DNA from: Jejuia sp. UBA6058
GTDB lineage: Bacteria > Bacteroidota > Bacteroidia > Flavobacteriales > Flavobacteriaceae
Length of the DNA: 64,000 bases
Direction: 5' to 3'
Assembly (NCBI GenBank): GCA_002428965.1
Contig: DIYI01000012.1
Location: 285,948-349,947, forward strand
Position 1 is the stretch's first letter. Each line of letters begins with the position of its first letter. The notes beneath the pieces are model-generated. The model was not told where the DNA came from and did not search any database. It was given only the letters and a program-made list of their open reading frames with translations. Below are positions 52,528 through 62,153 of the stretch, piece by piece. The position numbers and the translations under genes were made by a program.

Positions 52528-53073
52528 TTAAAAACTTTTCGCTATTCCGATTCCAATGGAGACCGCATAATTACCATCAAATTTTCGGTCGTAAAAAATA
52601 TTTGGTGCAACATCCCAGTGATGTGATAGTTTTAAATCGTATTCCAAACCTACTCTTACCAACGATCTTATTTCTCCTTTTTCCGAAATAAATCCTGGCC
52701 CCAAAACAAGCTCCCAATGTTCAATAGGATTCCATAAAACATCTAAAGTTACTACTATGGGATATTCCCTTTCTGTAATCATTCCATCTACGGTAGGACT
52801 TACTTCTTTCGTGATTAACTCTACATCACTAAAAATGCCAATACCCCAACGTTTGCTTAACCAGTACTCATAGTCTAAACCAAAAGTGGGGATAGAAAGT
52901 ATTTCGTTGTTTTCTAATGAGATATAAGAATGTGCTAAAATAAAAGCCACTCTATGTTTTTTATGCCTTTGATTGGTAGTGTCTTTATGGCTGGCTTCTT
53001 GATGCTCTTGGGAAAATCCTAAACCACTAGTTAATAAAAGGATACACACTATAATAAACTCACTTTTCATCAT
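52528..53073 (-). CDS. Small exported barrel-like protein
   Basis: A 181-residue protein with a signal peptide (IIVCILLLTSGLGFSQ) and a His-rich stretch right after it (EHQEASHKDTTNQRHKKH), then about eight amphipathic strands with turns (FGLDYEYWLSKRWGIGIFSD, WNPIEHWELVLGPGFI, VGLEYDLKLSHHWDVAPNIFYD), ending in SIGIGIAKSF. This fits a small outer-membrane barrel. The His-rich start might bind metal. No family was recognised. Transcribed toward the EEP hydrolase, with 22 bases between stops. Confidence 0.7.
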   Translation of the reverse strand: MMKSEFIIVCILLLTSGLGFSQEHQEASHKDTTNQRHKKHRVAFILAHSYISLENNEILSIPTFGLDYEYWLSKRWGIGIFSDVELITKEVSPTVDGMITEREYPIVVTLDVLWNPIEHWELVLGPGFISEKGEIRSLVRVGLEYDLKLSHHWDVAPNIFYDRKFDGNYAVSIGIGIAKSF

Positions 53074-53237
53074 TTAAATAGTTTTATCTAACGACAAAAC
53101 TACCTCTGCATCCTTTAAGATTTGATGACTTATATCACGTATTAGAAATAAAAAAGAGTACTATAAAAACTATTCTTTTAAGTGATTTTAAAATCTAATG
53201 ATATTTGTATAATGCTATATAAGAAAGTTGAAACTAA

Positions 53238-55046
53238 CTACTCAAAAACCACCTCATCGATATAAATATCATGACCTGATCCATTACTTTGAGAAAACAA
53301 CGTAAATCCTGAACGAATACAGCTTAAATCTAGTTTTTTAAGCTTAATAGTATACTTTTTCCAGGTTTTTCCAAGTTTTATTTTAATAGATTCTTTAGCT
53401 GTATCAGGATAAGGTTTATCTTTTCCAATTAGTCCAAAACCAATCGTCGCCGTTAGTTTATCCTCACTAGCCTTGGCCCAAAAACTAAATTTCGTTGCTC
53501 CAGAGATATCGTAACCGCCCAAAATGTCTCCCCAATCATTTGCAGGATTAACCAAACCTAATCCGTACCAATCGTAATGATGCTTATAGCTTATTTTTAA
53601 TGAAGCAGTTCCAGAATACACCTCTTTCGTTTCCTTAGTGTTTACTGATATTTTTTTATGATTACCCATATAAGCCGAGGGCGCATAGGGCATATCATCT
53701 CCATCCTGGTATACATAAAAAGGTAACTCCACTTTTGGTACTAAATATTTTCTGCTTTTAGCTTCCTCGTCAATAACTCTTATTGCGGTTGAAGCAATTC
53801 CAACATTATTGTAACTATCTTTTACATTAACATAAACTTTTATAGCGCCGTTTTCTTTTGGTAATTGAATTTGAAATCCGTCTTGTAAATTTCCTTTATG
53901 CACTAAGGTGTTTATCTGATTTCTACGAATTCTGCTTCCTGTGCGTTGATTATAGTGAAAACTAACATCCAACTTATCATCTTCAATATCTATAACTTCC
54001 AAGTTTACTGGAACCCAAATATCACTTTCAAATTCTTCCTCTGGTAATTCTAATTTTTCAATTTTAGGCACATAATTTAACGGCTTTTCTACTGTAAAAG
54101 CATCTCGAATTGCCCAATATTGGAGGCGATAGCTACCATTGTGATGTGTATGAAACCATGGTGATCCAAAATGATTCCCATCGGCATAATGAAACACAAA
54201 AACACCAAGATTTGCTGGTTTATTGGCTATCCAGTTATGATATCCTTTGGCAATGGCATCATATTTTTCTTCATCCGATGGTTCTTGTTTAACACCATAA
54301 TTTTCTGCAGTAATATCCCATTCTCCAGTTACTCCAAATTCAGTAATTATATAGGGCTTATCAATGCCTCGTTTTTCTAGTTCAGAAGCTAAAATTCCAA
54401 CTCCTGCACCATAACTGTTAAGCCCATAAATATCAATGGAAGGCACATAAGTTTCCCACCATTCTAATCCAAAGGTCCAAGCCTCAACAGACGTTATTGG
54501 ATGGTTTGGGTCTATCCTTTTTATATCAGAACAAATACGTTCTAAAAGTTTAGAATACGCTTGTTTCTCTTCATCAGTTGCCATATTAAGATACACTTCA
54601 TTTCCAATACCCCAAGTTAATACCGCTGGATGATCTTTGTATTGCTTTACAACGCGTATGGCATTGTTGTACATATCTTCCATCCCTTCTTTATTCTTTA
54701 GATAGTTAAAACTATCATCGTCTTCCATTCCAGGTCGACCATGGCGCATCCAAATACCCACCATAACTTTGATATTATGCTTATGAGCCGAAGCCAAAAG
54801 TTGTGGCATATTGTCTCCTGTCGCCCAAGTTCTTATAGCATTAACACCCAGAAAATTTAGATCTTTAAAATATGTGTCGTAGTTATCTATGTCTTTATCA
54901 TAACCAAAGGTGACACCTTTAACATCGAAAGGTTTTCCAGCTACTAAGAGTTGCCAGCTATTTTCTGTTTTTTGAATAGTGGTTTGGGCGTTTAATAGCT
55001 GAACTATAACTCCAAATAGTTGAAATAGATATACAATTCTTCTCAT
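53238..55046 (-). CDS. Secreted glycoside hydrolase with GH2/GH5-like barrel and C-terminal carbohydrate-binding domain
   Basis: A 602-residue exported enzyme (signal MRRIVYLFQLFGVIVQLLNA). The TIM barrel occupies about 25-310 with FDVKGVTFGYDKD, GVNAIRTWATGDN, WGIGNEVYLN (acid/base Glu) and PYIITEFGVTGEW (nucleophile Glu), as in clan GH-A enzymes. A middle beta domain (about 320-440) and a C-terminal beta-sandwich (about 445-602; FSFWAKASEDKL, YIDEVVFE) resembling carbohydrate-binding modules follow. It likely cleaves or transfers a beta-linked glucan or similar glycan in the periplasm or outside. Repeat copy D lies upstream. Confidence 0.88.
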   Translation of the reverse strand: MRRIVYLFQLFGVIVQLLNAQTTIQKTENSWQLLVAGKPFDVKGVTFGYDKDIDNYDTYFKDLNFLGVNAIRTWATGDNMPQLLASAHKHNIKVMVGIWMRHGRPGMEDDDSFNYLKNKEGMEDMYNNAIRVVKQYKDHPAVLTWGIGNEVYLNMATDEEKQAYSKLLERICSDIKRIDPNHPITSVEAWTFGLEWWETYVPSIDIYGLNSYGAGVGILASELEKRGIDKPYIITEFGVTGEWDITAENYGVKQEPSDEEKYDAIAKGYHNWIANKPANLGVFVFHYADGNHFGSPWFHTHHNGSYRLQYWAIRDAFTVEKPLNYVPKIEKLELPEEEFESDIWVPVNLEVIDIEDDKLDVSFHYNQRTGSRIRRNQINTLVHKGNLQDGFQIQLPKENGAIKVYVNVKDSYNNVGIASTAIRVIDEEAKSRKYLVPKVELPFYVYQDGDDMPYAPSAYMGNHKKISVNTKETKEVYSGTASLKISYKHHYDWYGLGLVNPANDWGDILGGYDISGATKFSFWAKASEDKLTATIGFGLIGKDKPYPDTAKESIKIKLGKTWKKYTIKLKKLDLSCIRSGFTLFSQSNGSGHDIYIDEVVFE

Positions 55047-55104
55047 TTCTTTTTTACATAAGATACGCTATTTTCGGTAGATTTGAAAAAATTGAAAATC
55101 GCTA

Positions 55105-55248
55105 CCGTTAGGGATTGAGGCATACATTCGACAAGCTCAGTACAGTTCTGTTGAAGTTACTCAACGCAGAGTAGAGCGACTTCCGAAAGCCCGACCCGAG
55201 CAAGAGTGCATCATGAAACATCTGAATGCAAAATCGAGGGGAACACCC
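55105..55248 (+). repeat. Dispersed intergenic repeat, copy D (diverged, longer)
   Basis: It carries CGTTAGGGATTGAGGCAT at 55106-55123 and AGCGACTTCCGAAAGCCCGACCC at about 55174-55196, as in copies A-C, but the centre is expanded with CATTCGACAAGCTCAGTACAG. The right end is stretched and degenerate (GGGGAACACCC in place of GGTAACGCCC). It sits between the GH2/GH5-like and DUF5689 genes. Confidence 0.75.
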
Positions 55249-55262
55249 AAAATATTCAAACC

Positions 55263-56690
55263 TTATGGGGTATAATCTATACTGACATCATCCAATTCAT
55301 ATAGCCCATCAAAACTATCTTGTCCTCCACCGGTGTATTTAAAAGCGATATGAATGGTTCCTGAAAGACAGGACAAATCCACATTTCCTGATGGTAACCA
55401 TTCCACAAAAGAGTCGCTATCCTTTACAACATAAGCATCGGTTAAAATTTGCCATGAGGCAGTGATAACACCTTCTTCCGTTCCATCCCAATCATCTGCA
55501 AAAAACACCTCCATATAACTGCTGTCTGCACGACTGTTGGATGTTTTAAAACGCAATGTTTCGCCATCTTGTGCATCCAAATCAATCTCTGGTGTAATTA
55601 ACCAACCTATATTGCTAAGATCTCCAGAACTGCCTGATTGAAATCTACAGGAACGCCCTAAAGACGCATTGGTAGAGGTTGAAGACCAAGCTTCCCAAGC
55701 TTCTGAACCCGTTTCGATATAATTTGTCCAGCCATTGCCTTCTATTGGACGATTATTACGTTGTGATTCAAAATCTTCGAAAAATAGATTTTCTGCTCCA
55801 AAGGTTGAAGCTATGCCGCATGAAAACTCTAAAGGATCGCAACGCTCTTCATTATCAAGTTTTAAATCAGACGAACTATTGAGCAGTATCACATTAAAAT
55901 CATCTCTAAAATCACGACTATAAACACCTATCATACTTCCTTTTCCTTGGGGTACAATTAAGGATTTAAAATCTGAAAATGTACTGGTTTGCATGATTAT
56001 TTGAACACCAGAATCGCAACTTTCCATCAATCGGAAACCATCAAATTCATCAAAAGATTCGCTTGCAAACGTTGCTCCTAACTCAAAACGGTTTAACTGC
56101 ATATTGTTTAATTGAACGAGCGTGTTTTCATCAGCCTCAGTCAACTCTTGAGGTTCAACAATTTTGGGTTGTATTTCAGCAATTGTATTCGTTCGTAACA
56201 CAATATCACGATATTCCGAAGGTTGAATCTGCTGTACTTCAGTCCCATTACCTCTGCCAATAGTCAACACACCACTAGTCTCTCCAATGGTTAATCCCTC
56301 TAGTTTTACCAGTACTTTTTGACCGAATTGATAGGTGTCGGATAAACTACTTTGATTAATATCAATCTTAAAACCTAAACGTGGGTCGTTATCTGGATTA
56401 CTATCATCTATTTTATTTTGAATTATTAATTCTTCAAAAAAGTTACCCCCTTTATCAGAAGATACTACATAGCCTTCAATATAAACTTCACCTTCAATCA
56501 TTGCAGTAGTATTTCCCCCATTTACGGCTTGTTCATAAAGCGATTTTATGGCTTTGAAGGTTATGATATTTTCTGATGGAATTTCAGGATCTTCTGTTAA
56601 AATATTTGGAACGCCAAAATCGTCATCCTTTACGCATGAAAGTGCAAACAATACTAATGTCCAAATTAAAAGGTTACTAAATTTTTTCAT
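55263..56690 (-). CDS. DUF5689 lipoprotein with choice-of-anchor J C-terminus
   Basis: A 475-residue lipoprotein (lipobox LVLFALSC). The DUF5689 region (about 45-280) includes IEGEVYIEGYVVSSDKGGNFFEELIIQN, FGQKVLVKLEGLTIGE and QGKGSMIGVYSRDF, a strand pattern like the OB folds of bacterial nucleic-acid-binding modules. From about 300 a choice-of-anchor J beta-sandwich follows (FFEDFESQ, GWLITPEIDLDAQ, DDVSIDYTP). It is encoded 55 bases downstream of a TonB-dependent receptor and is probably its surface partner, in the position a SusD protein would hold. The bound substrate is not known; nucleic acid is plausible given the nearby EEP hydrolase. Confidence 0.85.
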   Translation of the reverse strand: MKKFSNLLIWTLVLFALSCVKDDDFGVPNILTEDPEIPSENIITFKAIKSLYEQAVNGGNTTAMIEGEVYIEGYVVSSDKGGNFFEELIIQNKIDDSNPDNDPRLGFKIDINQSSLSDTYQFGQKVLVKLEGLTIGETSGVLTIGRGNGTEVQQIQPSEYRDIVLRTNTIAEIQPKIVEPQELTEADENTLVQLNNMQLNRFELGATFASESFDEFDGFRLMESCDSGVQIIMQTSTFSDFKSLIVPQGKGSMIGVYSRDFRDDFNVILLNSSSDLKLDNEERCDPLEFSCGIASTFGAENLFFEDFESQRNNRPIEGNGWTNYIETGSEAWEAWSSTSTNASLGRSCRFQSGSSGDLSNIGWLITPEIDLDAQDGETLRFKTSNSRADSSYMEVFFADDWDGTEEGVITASWQILTDAYVVKDSDSFVEWLPSGNVDLSCLSGTIHIAFKYTGGGQDSFDGLYELDDVSIDYTP

Positions 56691-56745
56691 AATTAATATA
56701 TTTTGAGATCCTGAAACGAGTTTAGGATGACAATTCTGTTAATTG

Positions 56746-59547
56746 TCAAAATCTATAATTCACATTTATAAAATACGTCGCTCCGCGGCCATACCAATAT
56801 TTAGATCCGAACACGGGTTTATCTAAAGCCTTATCATCTCTCAATTCTCTAAAATTGGCATTACGCCCTTGTTCAAAACCACCAGTTTTAAAAACTTCAT
56901 CTAACAAATTATTTACGCTCGCAAAAACACTGATGTATTTATTTCCAATTTTCCAAGATTTTCCACCAATCAAATTCACTACCATATAATCATCAAAACG
57001 TTCTTGTTTTAATAATTCTCTAGCCAGGGCCTCATCATAATCGTTAAACACATTCCCATCAAAATCTGTGGTAAAATTTGAAGAACGTGTTAGTGGACTT
57101 ACATCGGTATAAGTATGTGTGAAAAAATTGGCTGTTGCTCCAAACCACCAAAAATCAGGATCGCGGTATTCAAACCCAACAGAATAGGCACGATGTGGGC
57201 CAGCAGCAATTTTATAAGCTTTTAAGTTTGATTCTCCAAAATCTCTGGCTCCATCAACAAAACCTGCCTTGATTGACTCCTTATCCGCTTCAGTCGTTAA
57301 GAACAAATTAGGGTTATTGGCATAGGTAAACTGCCCTATAGAGGCGACACCTTTCAATTTAATAGTCGGAGTTACTTGTGCTTCAATGCCTAACTCGGCA
57401 CCAATATGCTGTTTGTCAATACCTTGTAAAATCTCTTGAATAAAGGCATCACTATCGCCACCAATACCATCTGCAAAGAAAAACGAGATTTCATTAGCAT
57501 CTTGAATTTTGGTGTAATATCCGGTTAATTTCGCTTTTATAATTGGAGAACGAAACACATAACTCGCGTCGGTAGTCAGTGTTTTTTCTTCCTTGATATT
57601 CGGTACCACATTATGGTTTTCTCTAGAATTAGAAAATGTATTTCTTAGTGATGGTGCTCTTGTAATGTAACCTCCATTAATATTCAATAAATGCTTTCCT
57701 GAAATTTTATAAGTAACACCTCCTTTTCCTCCAAAACCTAAGAAATTTAGCATTTCGCCCTTGCCTAATGAATTATCAGGAAATGCGCCGTTTTGATACA
57801 ACCCTTCCCTTTGATATTGGGTACTGGTAAAACTTCCAGACACATAAAAATCTAGTTTGTTATATCGAAATTGGGCTTGCGCGAAACCGTCAAGTACATT
57901 GGCAAATAAATTGTAATTGTATTTAAATCTATCACCTTCACCAACTAATCTATTTGGATTCTGAAGATCGTTTTGAGCCTCATTAATATCATCTGCAAAT
58001 TGGTCTACATCTAAATATGTTGACGCTCCCAGTAGATCTAAAACCTCAGCAAAATTTTCAGATTTTAGAGTTTGAAAACTAACACCTGCATTTAGATTTA
58101 CATCGTCATTCAAACTTAAATTTAGAATAGTATTAAAAGTCAATTGAGTATCATCTACTCGGTCTTCATACAAGGCGTATCTTGCATTTCCTCCGTTTTC
58201 TGAATTTGAAATATTAGCTTCATACAATTCATTCCATTTTATTTGCCCATTATCTTGAAATTCCTGAAGGGCCAAATAAGCAAATTGCAAATCGTCTGGA
58301 AAATTACGTTCAAAATAACTCGGTAATTTTTGATAATAGGTTGGACTTGGGTTTGCGCCACCACCTTCAGGCACACCGTTTACCAAATCAGTACCATTAT
58401 TGTCCAATCTACTATTTCCTAATTTCCCAAACTGATAAGCAACATTCGTATTTAGTTTAGTATTTGAGGAGATATTCCAATAATGATTCAACATCAAAAC
58501 AGGCTCTTCAACCTCTTTAATGCGAGAATTTCGTTTTTCCCCATCTTGCCATCCCCAATATTCATTATAACGTATACCTTTTAAATCAATAACCTCTTCA
58601 GTATTTGGAGAGGATTTCCCTCTACGATTGGGAGCATAAATTCCTGTGAAATTTAAACTGTGCTTTTCGTTCAGTTGCTTTTCAACAGAAAGAAATATTG
58701 AATTCGCATCATAAATTGTAGCGTCTTGATACCCTTCATTTCCCCAGCGTCTTCCCAAAGAAATGTTATACGCCCAATTGTTTTCCAGCAAGCCAGAAGC
58801 ATAAGTCGCCATTAAACGATTGGTATAACTCCTGTTTGAAGACGAATAGGTTAATCTACCGCCTCTTCTAGCTTGAGATGCCCTAACATTGATGTTTGTA
58901 GTTCCTAAAATACCACCAAAATTATAGTCAGAGGGGGCTAAACCTGTGGTGAGCTCTTGATTTCGCATCACATCGTTTAAACCTCCCCAATTGCTCCATT
59001 GTGGTCGCCCATTGAAGAGTTTGTTCATGGGAATACCATTAATCAAAACCGTCCCATTTTCAGAATCTAATCCTCGCAATCTGAAAAAGGATTGACTAAA
59101 TTCGAAAGCCGCTGTTCTTTGAAATACATCCAATGATGAAGACAATAAACCTGTAATATTATCAGCACCGGCAGTGTCATTATCCAACTCATCATCCGAT
59201 AGTGTGATGGTAAATAAATCTTGACTTTGGGATAAATCTCGCTCTAATGTCATATCAGAAATATCCAGTGTTTGTCCCTCGTTTACAATGATTGGGAAAC
59301 GTTTTGTGGTATATCCAGTTTTCGAAATTTTTAGAATTTGTTCGCCTAAAGGTACGCTTTCAGAAAAGGTAAACTCACCTAGAACATCTGTTAAAAGTAC
59401 CAATTGAGTACCTTCCAATTCAACAGTAACATTTAAAATTGGTTGGAATGAGACAGCATCCTTAACACTACCTTTGATAATAGTTTTTTGTGCATTGAGG
59501 TGGATTGCAAAAAGTCCGAATAAAAAAATGAGGGATATTTTATTCAT
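56746..59547 (-). CDS. TonB-dependent receptor with CarboxypepD_reg-like domain
   Basis: A 933-residue outer-membrane importer. The signal peptide MNKISLIFLFGLFAIHLNAQ is followed by a CarboxypepD_reg-like beta domain (about 22-105; IKGSVKDAVSFQPILNVTVELEG), a plug (about 115-250; DNITGLLSSSLDVFQ, FFRLRGLDSENGTVLINGIP) and a 22-strand-type barrel ending in INVNYRF. It imports a substrate using TonB energy. The partner is a DUF5689 lipoprotein, not SusD. The divergent secreted EEP hydrolase starts about 120 bases away. Substrate inferred, not shown. Confidence 0.93.
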   Translation of the reverse strand: MNKISLIFLFGLFAIHLNAQKTIIKGSVKDAVSFQPILNVTVELEGTQLVLLTDVLGEFTFSESVPLGEQILKISKTGYTTKRFPIIVNEGQTLDISDMTLERDLSQSQDLFTITLSDDELDNDTAGADNITGLLSSSLDVFQRTAAFEFSQSFFRLRGLDSENGTVLINGIPMNKLFNGRPQWSNWGGLNDVMRNQELTTGLAPSDYNFGGILGTTNINVRASQARRGGRLTYSSSNRSYTNRLMATYASGLLENNWAYNISLGRRWGNEGYQDATIYDANSIFLSVEKQLNEKHSLNFTGIYAPNRRGKSSPNTEEVIDLKGIRYNEYWGWQDGEKRNSRIKEVEEPVLMLNHYWNISSNTKLNTNVAYQFGKLGNSRLDNNGTDLVNGVPEGGGANPSPTYYQKLPSYFERNFPDDLQFAYLALQEFQDNGQIKWNELYEANISNSENGGNARYALYEDRVDDTQLTFNTILNLSLNDDVNLNAGVSFQTLKSENFAEVLDLLGASTYLDVDQFADDINEAQNDLQNPNRLVGEGDRFKYNYNLFANVLDGFAQAQFRYNKLDFYVSGSFTSTQYQREGLYQNGAFPDNSLGKGEMLNFLGFGGKGGVTYKISGKHLLNINGGYITRAPSLRNTFSNSRENHNVVPNIKEEKTLTTDASYVFRSPIIKAKLTGYYTKIQDANEISFFFADGIGGDSDAFIQEILQGIDKQHIGAELGIEAQVTPTIKLKGVASIGQFTYANNPNLFLTTEADKESIKAGFVDGARDFGESNLKAYKIAAGPHRAYSVGFEYRDPDFWWFGATANFFTHTYTDVSPLTRSSNFTTDFDGNVFNDYDEALARELLKQERFDDYMVVNLIGGKSWKIGNKYISVFASVNNLLDEVFKTGGFEQGRNANFRELRDDKALDKPVFGSKYWYGRGATYFINVNYRF

Positions 59548-59616
59548 AGATACCTTTAAGACACCAATATAAAGAAAAAGTAACTGATGGATTCTGTAAA
59601 TTTTAAATCAATGCTC

Positions 59617-59624
59617 TAACTTTG
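59617..59624 (+). promoter_or_regulatory. -7 promoter box of the secreted EEP hydrolase gene
   Basis: TAACTTTG is a perfect TAnnTTTG match, 45 bases before the ATG at 59670. Near the -33 position there is CTG rather than TTG. It lies between the divergent TonB receptor and the hydrolase. Confidence 0.55.
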
Positions 59625-59669
59625 GCTTAAGAATTGCTATTGCAACTACAAACATCCGGTCTTAAACGC

Positions 59670-60719
59670 ATGAAACTTTTAAAAGCTATCCTTCTTCTTC
59701 TAACATTTGGAATCACATTAAATTCCATCGCACAAAAGAAAACATTTAAAATTCATACTGTTGGTTTTTACAACCTTGAAAACTTATTTGATACGATAAA
59801 TGACCCTTTGAAGTTTGATGAGTACAGTCCCATTATGGAACTGAAGGCGAATCGCGCCGAAGCATACAAGCAAAAGGTAAAGAATATGGCAAGGGTAATT
59901 TCTGAAATTGGTAAAGATCTTACCAAAAATTCACCAGCAATAATGGGTGTTTGTGAAGTTGAAAATAGAAGTGTTTTAAATGATCTTATCAACGATTCTT
60001 CCTTGATTGAAAAGGATTATGGGATTGTACATTTTGATTCTCCAGATGCTCGGGGAATTGATGTAGCCTTATTATATCAAAAACAAATATTTACACCAAT
60101 AAATTCAACAACTTATGAGTTAAAAATTTACGACGACCAGGACCAAGAACGCATCACAACTAGAGATCAATTAGTTGTAAGTGGTGAGTTAGAAGGTGAT
60201 TTGATCCATATTATTGTAAATCACTGGCCTTCGCGCCGTGGCGGTGAAATGAGAAGTCGCTCAAAACGTGTTGCTGCGGCAAAGTTGAATAAACATATTA
60301 TAGACTCTCTTCAATCAAAAGACCCATATTCTAAAATTGTACTCATGGGCGATTTGAATGACAATCCTAACGATAAAAGCCTTAAAGAGGTTTTAAAAAC
60401 AGAATACAAAAGGAAAAAAGTGGACTTCAAAGGACTTTTTAATCCTTTTGAAAACTTCTACCGCGATGGTTTAGGCACCACTGCCTATCGAGATATATGG
60501 AGTTTATTTGATCAAATTATTGTTTCTAAACCGTTTTTAGATAAAGATTACACATCTTTTAAATTTTATAAAGCTGGTATTTTCAATCAAAATTATCTAA
60601 TTACTTCAAACGGAAAATATAAAGGTTACCCTTTCAGAAGTTGGAGTAGCGGCGTATTTAGCAATGGCTATAGCGATCACTTTCCTGTTTATACGTACCT
60701 TATAAAACAAGTGGACTAA
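59670..60719 (+). CDS. Secreted endonuclease/exonuclease/phosphatase family hydrolase
   Basis: With the ATG at 59670 the protein is about 349 residues and starts with a signal peptide (MKLLKAILLLLTFGITLNSI then AQ). The upstream TTG reading from 59634 places 12 polar residues before the signal and is rejected. EEP motifs in order: VGFYNLENLFDT, GVCEVENRSVLND, HFDSPDARGIDVALLYQ, VNHWPSRRGGEMRSRSKRV, LMGDLNDNP and GYSDHFPVYTYL. It is the exported paralogue of the gene at 51537. Adjacent and divergent to the TonB receptor/DUF5689 pair, it may hydrolyse nucleic acid or another phosphoester outside the inner membrane. Confidence 0.88.
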   Translation: MKLLKAILLLLTFGITLNSIAQKKTFKIHTVGFYNLENLFDTINDPLKFDEYSPIMELKANRAEAYKQKVKNMARVISEIGKDLTKNSPAIMGVCEVENRSVLNDLINDSSLIEKDYGIVHFDSPDARGIDVALLYQKQIFTPINSTTYELKIYDDQDQERITTRDQLVVSGELEGDLIHIIVNHWPSRRGGEMRSRSKRVAAAKLNKHIIDSLQSKDPYSKIVLMGDLNDNPNDKSLKEVLKTEYKRKKVDFKGLFNPFENFYRDGLGTTAYRDIWSLFDQIIVSKPFLDKDYTSFKFYKAGIFNQNYLITSNGKYKGYPFRSWSSGVFSNGYSDHFPVYTYLIKQVD

Positions 60720-61162
60720 TTGCTACCCAACCAAGCACTCCAAGGAATTCTTGATAACAACAACACTAATGCTATTGTATAAAAGATAGCTATTGTTTTT
60801 AACTTTGGTGCAGACGTTAGTTTCTTTTTGTGCTTTGAATAACCTATTGTTATAAGAGCCACTACTATAATATTTACCAATGGGTGCTCTACAAGATACA
60901 ATCTGTTTATAGCATCTTTCATAACGCCGCCCATACCTAATTCACCAAAAGCTGCTAATCTAGGAGACACAAAATATAAGATTAAACCAATTAATAGTTG
61001 AATGTGCGAAACAATTAAAGTGAATAAAGAAATTCTAAAATCTTTTGGTCCATATTCTTTTTTACCTACGGATTTTACAATAGCATTGATTACAGCTATA
61101 ATTAAAACAAGAAGCACTAAATATGCCCAATAAGAGTGTAATACTTGAATAGTTTCGTACAT
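60716..61162 (-). CDS. Small four-helix cytochrome-b-like membrane protein
   Basis: A 148-residue integral membrane protein with four predicted helices: LHSYWAYLVLLVLIIAVINAIV, ISLFTLIVSHIQLLIGLILYF, HPLVNIIVVALITIGY and TIAIFYTIALVLLL. Histidines inside or at helix ends (LHSYWAY, SHIQLL, VEHPLV) could ligate haem b. Similar Bacteroidota proteins are often called cytochrome B, from memory. Partner enzymes are not adjacent. The stop overlaps the convergent EEP hydrolase gene by four bases. Function uncertain. Confidence 0.7.
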   Translation of the reverse strand: MYETIQVLHSYWAYLVLLVLIIAVINAIVKSVGKKEYGPKDFRISLFTLIVSHIQLLIGLILYFVSPRLAAFGELGMGGVMKDAINRLYLVEHPLVNIIVVALITIGYSKHKKKLTSAPKLKTIAIFYTIALVLLLSRIPWSAWLGSN

Positions 61163-61208
61163 GGTAGCTTTATATTTAATTCGAAATCAAAAATAATGAT
61201 TAATTCAT

Positions 61209-61236
61209 AAAAAAACCGCCTCAATAGAAGCGGTTT
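61209..61236 (-). terminator. Terminator of the AraC-family regulator gene
   Basis: On the minus strand AAACCGC pairs with GCGGTTT across a ten-base loop, followed by a run of seven Ts, 24 bases past the regulator stop. It separates it from the cytochrome-b-like gene. Confidence 0.75.
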
Positions 61237-61259
61237 AATTCAAGTATTTAATATAAATA

Positions 61260-62135
61260 TTATTGAATAATGTGTTTTATCTCCTTTCGGTATTGAGATG
61301 CGCTCTTACCAGCAATTTCATTGAACTGCTTGTTAAAGTGTGAAAAATTGTTGAATCCGCACTCATAGCAGATATCGGCTATACTCATTTCACTCTCATT
61401 TAGTAATTTAGTGGCGTGTACAATTCGGTATTCATTCACCATTTGAGTAAATGTTTTACCAGTTGTCTTTTTAAAGTATCTACAAAAAGCAGGTACTGTC
61501 ATACTTACTTTATCTGCAATATCATCTAAAGAAATATGTTCCTTAAAATTAGCATTTACATACTTATACACCGTTTTAATCTTATCGGTATCTTGTGGTT
61601 CGGTCTCAAAAACAAAACCATCTGCGTTTAATATACTATACTCATCAGTAACTGAAAGGTATTGTAATATTTCTAGAAGTTTTAAAATTCTGGCAAAACC
61701 ATCATGATTAATCAAATCTTCTATTTTAGGCCCAATAAACTCTTTAGCTCCTCGCTTAAACAGTATGCCCTTTTTCGCCTTTTCAAACATTGTAAGGATA
61801 GAAGATGCTTCAGGGACACTGCTAAAAAAATCTTCCCCTAAAAAATCTGGTCTAAATTGTAACGTAGTTTCTATTCCTGCTGCGGTTAATCTATCTGTAA
61901 AGCCATTATGCGGTAAATTTTCGCCTATTAATATAAGTTGACTGTTATTAAAATATGAAAGATGGTTACCAATATGGGTTTTACCTTGTCCTCTATTTAC
62001 GTAAATCAATTCTATTTCTGGATGAAAATGCCAAAACATTTCATTCCTATCTAATTTGTCTTTGTGCTGTTTCACCAGTATGGAAGAACCAAACGTTGGT
62101 GATAGCTTTTTGAATGTAGGTTTCTTAGTTATCAT
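61260..62135 (-). CDS. AraC-family transcriptional regulator with N-terminal cupin
   Basis: A 291-residue regulator. The N-terminal cupin (about 25-110; FWHFHPEIELIYVNRGQG, GENLPHNG) has the HxH and Glu typical of a ligand-binding pocket, likely for a sugar. Two AraC-type helix-turn-helix motifs lie at about 190-290: ISLDDIADKVSMTVPAFCRYFK and MSIADICYECGFNNFSHFNKQF. It probably controls nearby or distant sugar-use genes; the sulfatase downstream of the two small genes is a possible target. Perfect -7 box at 62154-62161. Confidence 0.92.
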   Translation of the reverse strand: MITKKPTFKKLSPTFGSSILVKQHKDKLDRNEMFWHFHPEIELIYVNRGQGKTHIGNHLSYFNNSQLILIGENLPHNGFTDRLTAAGIETTLQFRPDFLGEDFFSSVPEASSILTMFEKAKKGILFKRGAKEFIGPKIEDLINHDGFARILKLLEILQYLSVTDEYSILNADGFVFETEPQDTDKIKTVYKYVNANFKEHISLDDIADKVSMTVPAFCRYFKKTTGKTFTQMVNEYRIVHATKLLNESEMSIADICYECGFNNFSHFNKQFNEIAGKSASQYRKEIKHIIQ

Positions 62136-62153
62136 TGTGGCAATATTTTAGTG

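Noticed and set aside
53140..53190. Imperfect AAAAGA/TCTTTT stem after the GH2/GH5-like gene
   Set aside because: There is a mismatch in the middle of a short AT-only stem; plausible as a terminator but not supported enough.
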